A DNA stretch of 64,000 nt, from positions 20,734,927 through 20,798,926 of the forward strand of contig JBCFYV010011135.1 in the NCBI GenBank assembly GCA_039000515.1. Reading direction: 5' to 3'. This document shows, piece by piece, positions 42,666 through 53,299 of the stretch; position 1 is the stretch's first letter; every line of letters starts with the position of its first letter. Origin of the DNA: Timema cristinae. Lineage: Eukaryota > Arthropoda > Insecta > Phasmatodea > Timematidae. Under the pieces are notes generated by a model. The model was not told the origin of the DNA. It did no database searches and worked only from the letters and a program-made list of their open reading frames with translations. The position numbers were made by a program, and so were the translations under genes.

Positions 42666-42928
42666 CGACCCGCCTCGGTGGCGTAGTTGGCTAACGCGCT
42701 TTTCGTGTTGTGCTCGACTGCCGATGACGGAGAGATCAAGGTTCGAATCTCGGTCGGGTGAACTGGGGTGGTTTTTCCTAAATGGTTTTCCACTCTACCT
42801 CCACGCAAATGTGGGTTCACTTCCTCTATTTAAACCTTCCCAATTCCTAATCCATTAGCGTAATTAGTACTTAAAGCGTATAACCCGAACGGATAGTAAG
42901 ACACGGTGCTAAATATTATTATTATTAT
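42666..42928 (+). mobile_element. SINE-B full-length copy with target-site duplication
   Basis: Cleanest SINE-B in the window: CCGCCTCGGTGGCGTAGTTG GCTAACGCGC head, AAGGTTCGAATCTCGGTCGG B box, body with CTACCTCCACGCAAATG, tail ATAACCCGAACGGATAGTAA GACACGGTGCTAA and ATT repeats. TATATAAATA at 42656-42665 is repeated at 42929-42938. Confidence 0.95.
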
Positions 42929-42939
42929 TATATAAATAT

Positions 42940-44000
42940 GTTTAAATAAGTTGGAAAATTAGAAAAAAAATTAACATATTTAATAATTAAAATTAATTAT
43001 ATTTTTTGAGATATTTATAAAATCTCCCTCGTCTAATTGTTAGAATATACCTATAGACTATACATAAAAAAAATCACTTCATTAAAATTATCATTAACAA
43101 TTATAGCTTGTGAGAAAAATTTACCTCAATGAACCAAAATTTAACAATGGTTGTATATGGAAACGCAACTCCTCTTAAAACAAATGATTATCAACCAATT
43201 TGATTTTCTAGTGGATTAACATATATTTTAGTTAGTTTACTAGTTGGATGTTTTCAAATTATAACGCTGTGTCGTGGCACAATCCAATACATAATCCTTA
43301 GTATTACGTACTAGAGAGAGTAACGCCACCAACACAGTGTGCAATGGATTTTATTCGACGTCACACTGCATCATTCGACAAAGAAATTTTAATCATTTCT
43401 CACTCTATAAACACTGACTTTTTTTCCAAGAACAAGACGATTTGTCATTTGTATTACTACTGGCTCAACATGTTTCTCAGCAATGGAATGACTTTCACAA
43501 CATTTTGACGCTTGCAAAGCAGCTTTTTTTTCGTTTTGTGCTTTTCTCCACCCATAGCAACGCAAGTAATTTACTATATTGTGAAGATCATTAGTTTATA
43601 TTTTTATTTTAAAAATTCAGTTGGTTAACCAAATAGCTGTGTGTGCTTTGTTTGAAAATGCCACAAATTTTGGAATGTTTCATGGACTCGGGTGACAAAA
43701 TCTCATTGCACATCACACAAAGGGGATTAGGTTTAATTGGGTCAGCAATCCAATAAAATCCTATTTTAAATACTCATTGTTATATTTTATGTTGCCGGGT
43801 TTTTTTTAGAAAGTTTATAGGGGTAATCACATTTTTTTATCAACTTGTTTCTGCTAAAATAAATTCATAATCAATAGCCGGCTGCTTGCTATGCTCTTAA
43901 TATCAACATTTGCACAGTGCGCTTCAATGAAATCTATTTAGAGCCAATGATTCATTTTATCAAAAGAAAGTGAGAATGCTATATCAATTTTTGGTTAAAC
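42940..44000. other. AT-rich stretch without recognised features
   Basis: TGTGTCGTGGCACAATCCA near 43268 and TGCAATGGATTTTATTCGAC GTCACAC near 43341 look weakly inverted to each other. No gene or named repeat. Confidence 0.35.
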
Positions 44001-44003
44001 TAC

Positions 44004-44350
44004 TTGGCCTCATGGTGTAGTGGTTAGTTCAACAGACGATGAACATAGGGGACCGGGGTTTTATTCCTGGCTACTACCTTGGGTATTTTTCCCGAAATGG
44101 GAATAACCGGAATGGTCACCAAGGTTTGGTTATTTAGGCTTAAGTTAAGTTTAAGTGTTTCTACCGGTTCCACACCCTCATACTTCATATCACCATCATC
44201 TCATCCCATCGGGATATGGTCAGAGCCTCACGGAGAAGGTGTACGATTAGTACATTCAGGGGTCCCTTGGGCAACGGTACATTAGTAATGGAAATCTTTC
44301 CTCTAATGGGCTTTGGACGGATGAAGCCCATAGGCAGAAGAGTATTATTA
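44004..44350 (+). mobile_element. tRNA-derived SINE of a separate family (single copy here)
   Basis: TGGCCTCATGGTGTAGTGGT TAGTTCAACAGACGATGAAC (A box) then GGACCGGGGTTTTATTCCTG GC (B box) at 44005-44075. A body follows (TATTTTTCCCGAAATGGGAA, GGCTTAAGTTAAGTTTAAGT, CATCTCATCCCATCGGGATA) that shares nothing with A-D. The 3' end is probably near AGAGTATTATTAATGATT. Two overlapping short frames here are not genes. Confidence 0.6.
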
Positions 44351-44610
44351 ATGATTCAAACTAGTAAGACTACTAAAATGAGTTTTTGTAAACACCGCAA
44401 CAGAAGAAAACAATAAAACAAACAACGCATTATTCATGAAGACTGAGAACTGTTGATGGCAGAACGGTAAGTTGACAGAAAAATGATGGTCGATGGTGTT
44501 AGCGCAATTTAGCAGTCTCGCCTTATGGCTCTGCTGTCAACTGTCATAGCTGCCTGCAAAAAAAGGAATATTTACTTCTAATGCACTGTTTCAAGTAACA
44601 TTAGCCTGCA

Positions 44611-44770
44611 CAACTTGTGAATGTGGGGAATGTCAGGCCTCCACCGTGGTTCGGCTTCCACGTTAATCTGTAGATCCTCCATTTCATCTCACAATCACCC
44701 TAGCATTACACATGATCTTAAGTGCGTATAACCCGAACGGGTAGCAAGAAGCGGTGCTAATAATAATAAT
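44611..44770 (+). mobile_element. SINE-A copy, 5'-truncated but flanked by 11-bp target-site duplication
   Basis: Starts in the body at CAACTTGTGAATGTGGGGAA, continues to ACCCGAACGGGTAGCAAGAA and (TAA)n. ATTAGCCTGCA at 44600-44610 is exactly repeated at 44771-44781, so truncation happened at insertion. Confidence 0.95.
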
Positions 44771-45907
44771 ATTAGCCTGCATAGGGTACGCACTATACTT
44801 CTCAAAGGCTAATATAGCCTATTGGAGGTTTTATCAGATAAATAAAATGTCATTCTTGTACTCTCAAAAAGAATTTTCACATAATGTTGATTTTATCACT
44901 TAAGGTTCCATCTATAGACCACCTTGAACACAATCTATGACCACTGGTGGTTCGCTAACCAGAGTTTTTAGAACCACTGCATTACAGCAATATAACGGAA
45001 ATTCACAACTTAGCCTCTTTTTCACCGTCAATCTTATGTTTGGCGAACCTTGTGCCTTAGACAACGTGACCATGTTCGGGAATATATTCTAAAAAGACGT
45101 CATACAAACAGATGATATTACTAAGATTTTCTTTTATCTTTTTAGTATTGTTTTAAATAATAGACAAAAATCATGATGAAGAAAATATCCATTGTGTCAA
45201 TACTTTCACTTCGCCTAAATCACATCACACATATTTATTATAGCGTTATTATAGTTATTTAGTCGTATGTATATTTACTATATATACATATATATTAACA
45301 TTTTAACACAAGTGTGTATATATATATAAATATAAATATTAGACTACATATGGCATGGTTAATATATTATAGCACACTATATTTAATATATTATTTACAT
45401 AATATATTATAATATATACATTAAATCATATAATATAAGTATACTATATTATATTTAAAGTGTGCATTATATACTAAAGTTTAATATATAATTTAATATA
45501 TTAGTATAAGATAAAGTATCTATATTATATATATGAAATAAACTTGAAATCATTCTAAAATTATTTTGAGACGTGTTAATAAATTATGTAACAATTATTT
45601 TATAAAATGTACCATATTTCGTTCCTTAATATTAATTGTTCTAGAATAAATCTTTCATGTATTTTTGTAATTACTACTATCCAAGAACGCCTCCAAAGTC
45701 ATTAGTGACCTAGTAGTAAAAAAAGGAATATAACTTTTTTACCCCCTTTTTTTTTCGAGTAAAGACAAGTGAGCGTTGTGAGGGGCAAATGGATAGATAA
45801 AGGGTGTGGAAAGGGGTTGTAGGTTGATTTGGGATGAAACCAACCACAGAAATAGAGGGGGCAAACGCTTTGGTATAGAGACTTTCGGGGTCAGGGGGAC
45901 GTCTAAA

Positions 45908-45934
45908 GGGAAAAGGGTTGGGGGGGGAGGGGGC
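45908..45934 (+). other. G-quadruplex-prone G tract
   Basis: GGGAAAAGGGTTGGGGGGGG AGGGGG has four or more G-runs with 1-4-base loops. Confidence 0.7.
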
Positions 45935-46201
45935 AAGCGTACCCCATGCCTTTTCTTGTTGGGATTCCAACTACGGTGTGCAATTATCGTTCAAAAGAAC
46001 AGACAGCACCAACGTTTAATAAAATTCCTATCCTTTTTTTTTCTTCCTTTTTTTCGGAAGGGTTGTCAGTTGTCATCCTGACTGGGTAAACTCTTCGGAA
46101 TTTCTATCCCCCCCTAGTAGAAGTTAAACGAAAGCGCTGGATAAAAAAAAATTGGAAACGCAGGAAGATAAAGTGAAAGGTGGATTTTATCAAATTGAAT
46201 A

Positions 46202-46226
46202 GGAGGGGGGGAGGGGGGAGGAGGAG
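46202..46226 (+). other. G-quadruplex-prone G tract
   Basis: GGAGGGGGGGAGGGGGGAGG AGGAG: dense G-runs with single-base loops, in otherwise AT-rich sequence. Confidence 0.7.
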
Positions 46227-46793
46227 TAGATTTTTTTTTATCTATATTATGAAAGTGTTAATGTACGAATAATTTAATGAAGACTGAAGACTTATTATGC
46301 TTCACATAAATAAATAGTTCTAGTTGTAAATATAAATTACATATATAAATCGTACGAATCTGTCAAGTCTTCTCTGAAATGCATTAGATTTTATCTGTAG
46401 CGAGAGCTTTTCACAAATATTTAGAAGCTATAATTCATTAAATTATATATATAATTTAAGTATTGATGTTACTATTTATTTATTTTTGCTAGCGATGAAA
46501 ATGTTTGGAGTAATTTATGTATAATTTTTTTTATCACCAAGACTTATTGATCGTCTGTTACAATAAATGTTTACTAGCACTAATGGGTTCATAATTTGGG
46601 AAATAATAGCTATAAGAAGTCTTACAAAATTTTATCAAATCTTTAGCAAAAAAAAAAAAAACAAATGGCCTCGTAACTTCTGGCTTATATTCGAATTTAG
46701 AAATTCCACACCACTTAAAAACCAGATTAGAGGAGCCTTAAATGTATTCCGTGTGCTTGCCTTTGCAGAGTTAAGTGTTAATCACCCACTTTT

Positions 46794-46995
46794 GTGGCCT
46801 TAATGTTTAAGGGTCACTCTTGCAATAGTCTAGACTTCTGATGACAGGGATATTGGGGCACGAATCTGAACATGTGTACTTAGGGAGGTTTTTTAAAATA
46901 GTTTTTTAAATTTTACTTCCATGCAAATGTAGGTACACTAACTCTAAATTAAACCTTCTTCATCCATAATGGAGTAGTAAGACAGGGTGATAAAA
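46794..46995 (+). mobile_element. SINE-C copy, degraded
   Basis: GTGGCCTTAATGTTTAAGGG TCACTCTTGCAATAGTCTAG head, GATGACAGGGATATTGGGG, GTGTACTTAGGGAGGTTTTT body, CTTCCATGCAAATGTAGG, tail GTAGTAAGACAGGGTGATAA. Confidence 0.7.
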
Positions 46996-47242
46996 TTAAA
47001 CATATAATTGGAGATCACAAAAATTATATGATTTAAATAAATAAGATTTGTAACATGGAATAACCTTTTTATAACATTTAAAATAATAAATTTAAATTAT
47101 ACAAATTCCAGAGCTTGATTTCACAAGTGGCTGGAGGGGAGTAGGAAGGTGTATTTCTACTCTAGATGGTGATGAATTTGACCTGTAGTGTACTATTTAC
47201 ATGCTTGTTTGAATTAGAACTGTTTTAAAATTACTAAATATT

Positions 47243-47515
47243 GGTGACCTGGTGGTCCAGGGTAAGGTGTCAGACTTCTATGCTGGCGGCCGGGGTTCAA
47301 TCCTCGGTCCCGGCAAAGATTTATCTGATTACCAAACCCTTCCTTCACCTCTGACAAGACATCTTGTGAATGTGGGGAATGCCAGGCCTCCACCGTGGTT
47401 CGGATTCCACGTTAAACTGTAGGTCCTTCATTTCATCTTACAATCACCCTACCATTACACATTAGCGTAAGTGCGTTTAACCCGAATGGGTAGTAAGACG
47501 CGGTAATAATAATAA
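47243..47515 (+). mobile_element. SINE-A full-length copy with 11-bp target-site duplication
   Basis: GGTGACCTGGTGGTCCAGGG TAAGGTGTC head with one deleted G, GGGGTTCAATCCTCGGTCCC, full body, tail ACCCGAATGGGTAGTAAGAC GCGG and TAA repeat. TACTAAATATT at 47232-47242 is repeated at 47516-47526. In the tail hairpin the loop is GAAT, but the ACCC/GGGT stem is kept. Confidence 0.96.
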
Positions 47516-47529
47516 TACTAAATATTCAA

Positions 47530-48475
47530 TCACCGAAGAAAGTTTTGCAAAGTAGGAATTTTTGTACGAAGAAAATTTAAGAAATTAAAAACAAATTTTC
47601 GTGTGATCAAAATTGATAACAGTATATTATATTGTTATGTTAATTTTAATTACTGATAATACATATCAAAAGTTATCTATTCAGATAATATAGCTTGACG
47701 TATGAATATGACGTGAAGTTATAATATCTAGTGACTCTTAAAGTCTTAAAAAAAATCATTTTTCAGTTATTGTTTATGCACATCAACTAAATATTTAATG
47801 ATGCCTTAAATGATTTAACGTCACTGATATTGTGTTCAATTATAAGAATTTAAAATATTGCTTTATTAAAAAAATAAATTAATGTTTTATCTTTATATGC
47901 TACTACAATATATTTAATTAACGTATTTATAAATAAATAAATAACACTAGTAGAGCTATTTAACTAATATACAATCATTTTCAAATGGGTTAAGTGGAAA
48001 ATAATGCAGTAACTATCCTTATATAATAAATTAATAACCACAACGTTAAATGTAATAATTTAAAAAATAAATTATATTTTAAGTTTAACTATAGAAGAAC
48101 GCTTAGTCACATGTTAGTAGATGTTTTAATTATATCTTTAAAAACTGAAGTAAAAGACGGCCGTTGTGAAGTTTCAAGTATTTTATTGTCTAATTGGCCT
48201 ATTCAAAACAAGCACTATTTATTTGAGTTTAAGTAACACAAATAACTTTATTCTAGGTAATAGGAAGTGAATAAATAAACAGCAAACCTTTCATCTAGAA
48301 CCAACACAACACATCGCCCAGTCCTCTAACCATAAAAACCCATTAATTTATGAGAGATAGCTCCTTAATTAAATAATTTTATGTTTTGACTATATCGCTA
48401 TTCAATTTCAGAATCCTAAAATCATCCTATAGTCGTTTTACTGCCCGATTAAAAGTTTTATACATTACATTTATT
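47530..48475. other. AT-rich stretch without recognised features
   Basis: No repeat family, RNA gene or open frame of note. Confidence 0.45.
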
Positions 48476-48479
48476 TAGA

Positions 48480-48767
48480 GTGACCTAGTGGTCTAGGGGT
48501 AAGGTGTCGGACTTCTGTGCTGGGGGTCCGGTGTTCAATATTCGGTCATGACACACATTTATCAGATTACCAAACCCTTCCTTCACCTCCTATAAGACGT
48601 GTATTAATCACAATTTATGAATGTGTGTAATGCCTGGCCTCCACCGTGGTTCGGATCCCAATTTAAACTGTAGGTCCTCAATTTAATCTCACAATCACCC
48701 TAGCATTACACATTAGCGTAAGTGCGCTTAACCCGAACGGGTAGTAAGACGCGGTGCTAATAATAAT
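48480..48767 (+). mobile_element. SINE-A2 full-length copy
   Basis: GTGACCTAGTGGTCTAGGGG TAAGGTGTC head, decayed B box GTGTTCAATATTCGG, then the A2-specific insert ACGTGTATTAATCACAATTT before GAATGTGTGTAATGCC. The tail is standard. Flanking ATTACATT motifs could be remains of a target duplication. Confidence 0.92.
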
Positions 48768-49130
48768 TACATTATTTTAAATACATGGTGTAAAATTATT
48801 TTAGATTGAGTGCAACAAATAAAACATTATTGAACCTTGTGTGCGCATGAGTTTAGATATAATTTATTTTAAATTTAATCTGAATTTTAGAAATAAATAG
48901 AATTGAATAATTTCTAGCTAGGCTTAATGTATTATTATAATGGTATGACAAATTTAGTCAACAAATTAATAACTATAAAAATCATGTTTATCTTATATTC
49001 CAGAAAATTAAAGTTAACTGAACATTACATTTATGTCAAAAGCATTTGCCTGGAGGGATGATAGAAAATTCATCGGAGCTACAACTCATTTTTGCATCTT
49101 CTAAAAAGTGGTGGATTAGTACATTTTTAA

Positions 49131-49380
49131 CCAATTTCGGTTGTCTAAATATCTAAGGTATCACTATATTGTTAGGCTAAACTAACGATCACAAGTAGGT
49201 TGAGGTTCGAATCTCATTTGGGTGTATTGAGAGCTATTTTCCTAAATGGTCTCCATTAATCTTTCACTCCAATTAGGGTACATTTCCTCTTAATTGTATC
49301 TTCTTCATCCCTAACGTACTAGAATATTACATTCATGTAACCAAAACAGAAAGTAAAACGTGGTGCTAGAAAAAAAAATT
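49131..49380 (+). mobile_element. SINE-C copy
   Basis: CAATTTCGGTTGTCTAAATA TCTAAGG head, TTGAGGTTCGAATCTCATTT GGGTGTATTGAG B-box region, GGTCTCCATTAATCTTTCAC TCCAATTAGGGT body, tail AAGTAAAACGTGGTGCTAGA followed by an A run. Confidence 0.75.
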
Positions 49381-49699
49381 GATTATAAATTAGGTAATAT
49401 ATTTCCTGACTATTCATAAAAGTTCTTTGGAGGGAAAAAATCACATTCTCGTATAAACTAAACTTGTGTGTGTGCGTTTTTTAAATCCTTTTTGTTCGTG
49501 ATTCGTGAAACCCATTCTTCATTGGAACCAATTCTTTGTTTCTGTTTGGAAGATTTATTTTTAATGTTGGTTAACCAAAAAAAAACCACATTTGGAGTAA
49601 TTTCTGACCCATTTATTGAACAGAGTAATGAGTGGGTTTTGGTCAAACAAACTTGTGTTCAGTTTGTTTTTATGTGGAATAGTGACAGCTTAAAAGTGT

Positions 49700-49860
49700 C
49701 CCGTGAGATGTAAGTCCGAGGAACTATAATGTTCGATCAACCGAATATGAGGTGATAGGAGTTGAACTCTGGTCCCACCCGCGTGGAAGCCGGAGAGCAA
49801 GACCGCATGACCTTCCATTTAGTGCCACACACGGTGAGCCCAGAGGCCATGGGTGACGTT
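49700..49860 (-). repeat. tRNA-like SINE fragment of unassigned family
   Basis: The minus strand reads GGTCATGCGGTCTTGCTCTC CGGCTTCCACGC, then GGGACCAGAGTTCAACTCCT B box. The head-like order is clear but no A/B/C/D body or tail follows. Confidence 0.4.
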
Positions 49861-50148
49861 AGAGTGACGTCATACTCTACTAGGTTATGTTAAAGAGAAA
49901 TACAAAATTGTAATGGCCCAGTGTTTTCTGGTTGAGTTACATAAAATATAAAGAATTAACTTTGGAATTTGATAAAGTTCTCGACTCGTTGAGAAATAAG
50001 TTACAGAAGAACAGTAAAGAGAAAGTAAATAATATTTCTGAATAGGGAAATTTAAAAGTAGATTTGAACAAATAAAAGACGTGGAATTGTTGTATGCTTA
50101 GCAATTGAAGCGCATCTTCATCTGAAATTTTCTGGGATTTTTTTTATT

Positions 50149-50360
50149 TTTCCACTACGTCCTATGACATGTTCAGGTTATATGTATTTATACTAATTAA
50201 ATGTTATTGACGAGAAAGGTTGAATCTTAGAGGAAGGGTGCTGGTATTTGCGTGGAGAGTGTGTGGAAAACTATTTAGGGAACACTACCCTCTGTAAATC
50301 TTACCGGAATTTAATGGCTGATCTCCCGGTTATTGGCAGTCTAAATTATTTCGTGAGCGA
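50149..50360 (-). mobile_element. SINE-C copy, degraded
   Basis: Minus-strand tail complement of CCACTACGTCCTATGACATG TTCAGG, body complement of TTAGAGGAAGGGTGCTGGTA TTTGCGTGG, B-box region complement of TACCGGAATTTAATGGCTGA TCTCCCGG. Confidence 0.65.
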
Positions 50361-50369
50361 CAATTTATA

Positions 50370-50460
50370 CCAGAGTTGTTAAACGTTTTCCACCCCAAGG
50401 GCCAATTTGACTATCAGTTTTCACCACGGGTAAAAGGTATATTAATAATACCATCACTTA
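50370..50460. repeat. Possible hAT-like terminus
   Basis: CCAGAGTTGTTAAACGTTTT CCACCCCAAGGGCCAATTTG has the GTTGTTAAAC...GGGCCAA layout seen at hAT ends. The matching right end was not located, although TTGGCCCACAAACACC near 50462 is a candidate subterminal piece. Confidence 0.3.
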
Positions 50461-50637
50461 ATATTGGCCCACAAACACCTAATAAACATTTATTTTCAAT
50501 ACTTTAAAAAATTGTATTTTTTGTTAGTAATTTCTTTCAAATTTTAATTCCAAAAATAATTGTATGTATCTTCCAAAAATATACTATGTAATATGCAAGC
50601 ACAAGGATGTTAACAAATTAACTTATCACTATAAATG

Positions 50638-50937
50638 TATAGTCGCTTTGCTCGTTGGGGACTAGACCCCCAAACCACCGGTGAATTTTCTTTACAATTG
50701 GATGTAAACTAATGTAATTCCAGAGAAGATTTTGATAGGTCTTAACGTTTTAGCCACAAGAGACTTCCAAAGAAAGGTCCACACTTACTTTAAAATTGCT
50801 CCAACATTTTGATTTCTTTTCGGGGGTTACAGACTAGAAGCTATATGTTTGCCAAATTTCAAGTTTTTAGCTCACCTGGAAGTGGGTAAACAATGTCAGT
50901 GAGTGAGTCAGTCATGCGGCTTTATAGTAGTATGATA
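50638..50937 (+). mobile_element. Repeat-E copy 4
   Basis: AGTCGCTTTGCTCGTTGGGG start, AAACTAATGTAATTCCAGAG, GATAGGTCTTAACGTTTTAG CCACAAGAGAC, end TCAGTGAGTGAGTCAGTCAT GCGGCTTTATAGTAGTATG. It has an internal deletion relative to copy 3. Confidence 0.8.
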
Positions 50938-51233
50938 TTATAAATATTTTTATCATTCCAATAAATGCATAATTAAATGCAATAATAGTTTTTTGTGTAA
51001 AATATTTTATTTTATATATATTTCAATAACTGGTTATTTCATATATAGCAATGAAGCTTCCATTTAACTTTCTTCAATAATAATATGAGAGTCACAGTTT
51101 TAGTGATTTCAGTGATTTAATACCCATTCACACCACACGTACTTAAATACATGAAAGAATTAGTATTTAAGAAAGTAGATCTTAGGGAAAACGTACCTGC
51201 ATTTACCTGGAGCGAAATTAGAACAGTTATTTT

Positions 51234-51476
51234 TATCACCCTTTCTTACTACCCGTTTCAGTTTTATGCTTAGCTACTAAATACGCTAGTGATCTTAGGC
51301 ATGACGATGGCTATATTTATAGGAAGTGTAACCACAAATGCGTGAAGAGAGTGGTATACCGCCTGCATTACCTCCAACCAAGATCGAACCTTGATCTCCC
51401 CACCATCAGCAGTCTTGAGTCTACTGGGAGAAGTCTACTGGAAGAGTAGCTCGTTAGACCATACGGCCACAGAAAC
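51234..51476 (-). mobile_element. SINE-C copy with small internal duplication
   Basis: Minus-strand tail complement of TATCACCCTTTCTTACTACC CG, body, B-box region complement of CCAAGATCGAACCTTGATCT CCCC, head complement of AGTAGCTCGTTAGACCATAC GGCCAC. GTCTACTGG(G)AGAA is duplicated inside the head (51417-51444). Confidence 0.78.
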
Positions 51477-51961
51477 ATGTATAGGAAAGCTAAATATAGA
51501 TACAAATACAACTTGACAGGATTCAAACCCTGACCATCAAGCATTTTAAAAGATAAGCTTATCATTTAGTCTAAGGGTGCCCATAGTTCAGATATTATCT
51601 AGTTGGTCAGTTACATTTTTTTTTTCTGGGCTAGGTTGCGTTGGATGGTTCTAAGGCTCTATTCTTGCATTTCCTTTAGATGGTTAAGACTAAAGCTTGT
51701 CGCCCAATAGGTCGAGCCTCATCGAACAGTGGCGTTCAGAAAGAATTTCGTTGTCTGCTTCTTATGACATCAAATAGCGCATCGTCCCATATGGTGCGGC
51801 GCACCGCTATTCGTATAAATCTGCTTGTGGAATTTACACGATAGGAGTCTTTTAAGTTTAAGGAATAGATTTTTGTTGTTCCTTTCACCGCACCACACCT
51901 GTGTGTGCAGGGGTACCCGGAAGTAACCACGGGTGTATTGGTTTAGTTCCAGGACGCCTTG

Positions 51962-52262
51962 TACAACATTATTATTAACATTATTATTATTATTATCATC
52001 ACTGCGTCTTACTACTTTTCGGGTTATACGCACTTACGCTAATGTATAATGGTAGGGTGACTGTGAGATGAAATGGAGGACTTACAGTTTAACGTGGGAT
52101 CCGAACCACGGTGGAGGACTGGCATTCCCCACATTCACAAGATGTATTGTCAAGAGGTGAAGGAAGGGTTTGGTAATCAGATAAATCTGTGCCGGGACCG
52201 AAGATTGAGCCCGGCCGCCAGCACATAAGTCTGACACCTTACCCCTAGACCACCAGGTCACC
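51962..52262 (-). mobile_element. SINE-A full-length copy (3' part of a tandem head-tail arrangement)
   Basis: (TAA)n at 51968-51996, tail complement of ACTGCGTCTTACTACTTTTC GGGT, full body, B box complement of GATTGAGCCCGG, head complement of CTTACCCCTAGACCACCAGG TCAC. It is joined directly to the partial A2 copy at 52263-52412. Minus-strand frames of 62-87 codons here are SINE sequence. Confidence 0.93.
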
Positions 52263-52412
52263 TTCCACACATTTACAAGTTGGTATTAATATACGTCTTG
52301 TCAGAGGTGAAGGAAGGGTTTGGCAATCAGAAAATTCTGTACCAGGATTTAGGATTGAACTCCGGTCCCCCAGTTCAGAGGTCTTACCTTACCCCTAAAT
52401 CACCAGGTCACC
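52263..52412 (-). mobile_element. SINE-A2 partial copy (5' half only)
   Basis: On the minus strand this has the head (complement of TTACCCCTAAATCACCAGGT CAC), the B box and the first body part through the A2 insert (complement of TTACAAGTTGGTATTAATAT ACGTC). It stops exactly where the complete copy at 51962-52262 begins. In transcript orientation this is half a SINE followed by a whole SINE. Confidence 0.88.
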
Positions 52413-52478
52413 CTCTTACTACGAATCGTGTCCCTTGTCAATTTGTGAACGTTTTGTATTATATTCTCATTTTTTTTT

Positions 52479-52680
52479 GTACCACCACGTCTTAATAACC
52501 ATTCGGGTTTTCGCTTATTTATTAATTAAGCTAATAGTTTTAAGGAATAAGAAGTTTATATTCAGAGCACGTTTAACCACCATTTGCGTGATGGGAGTGT
52601 TAAAAACCACCAACCTCAGAACATGGGACTGAGATTCTAGCGTTGATATTCCTGTCATCGACAGTCTAGTCTACTGCAAG
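52479..52680 (-). mobile_element. SINE-C copy
   Basis: Minus-strand tail complement of GTACCACCACGTCTTAATAA CCATTCGGGT, body complement of CACGTTTAACCACCATTTGC GTGATGGGAG, B-box region complement of GGGACTGAGATTCTAGCGTT. The head is truncated after CAGTCTAGTCTACTGCAAGC. Confidence 0.72.
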
Positions 52681-53083
52681 CTTATAAAATTAATTAGTGT
52701 ATTTATTAGGCCTACAAATAAGTACAACCTGAACTGGTAGTAAGACGTTGTATCTATAGGTATGGAGTTATCCTCCTTAACAAATAACCAACGTTTTGCA
52801 CACAGCCTCTGATGAAATGTTTTACGTCAAGGTGTAGCTACCGTTACCGTTATAAACGCCCGTTACGTGGATAACGGCACATCATCTCTTGTGATTCTTT
52901 CCGCAATGTACACCATTCACGTTTAATAGACTATCGATATTCTTAATAGCGCTTTAAAACGTGAAATGTCCACCTATGGCCTCAAAAACACTGATGGATA
53001 AGTAATATTACTACTGGCCGTTTTGAAAAGTTTAAATAGATGTACACTTAATTTACACAGAAAGGTAGCATTCTTTTTTTTTT

Positions 53084-53290
53084 TAGTACCACATTTTGCC
53101 ACCCGATCAGGTTACAAGCTCATTTAATAATTGCACCCATGGTTTTAGGGACTATGACGTTTATATTATATAGAAAGTGTACCCTCATTTGCGTGGGAAG
53201 AGAGTGGTAAACCATCCCCGATACGCCTGACCAATATTCGATCCTTAATCCCCCCATTATCGGCACTCTAGTTTTAATCACCAAAGCGGG
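53084..53290 (-). mobile_element. SINE-C copy
   Basis: Minus-strand tail complement of TTTAGTACCACATTTTGCCA CCCG, body complement of AAAGTGTACCCTCATTTGCG TGGG, B-box region complement of CGCCTGACCAATATTCGATC C, shortened head ending CCAAAGCGGG. The 81-codon minus frame is SINE-derived. Confidence 0.72.
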
Positions 53291-53299
53291 TCCAGGTAA

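Larger units (their letters stand above)
44800..46790. other. AT-rich stretch with palindromic TATA region and two G-rich tracts
   Basis: 45240-45540 is almost pure A/T with many self-complementary TATATA/TTAATATATTAA words and could extrude as cruciforms. 45780-45945 and 46195-46230 are G-rich. A 91-codon plus frame and 65-86-codon minus frames across 45710-46081 follow this composition. No gene is supported. Confidence 0.45.

Noticed and set aside
45240..45540. Possible origin or MITE in the TATA-rich palindromic region
   Set aside because: Self-complementarity follows from nearly pure A/T content; no defined ends.
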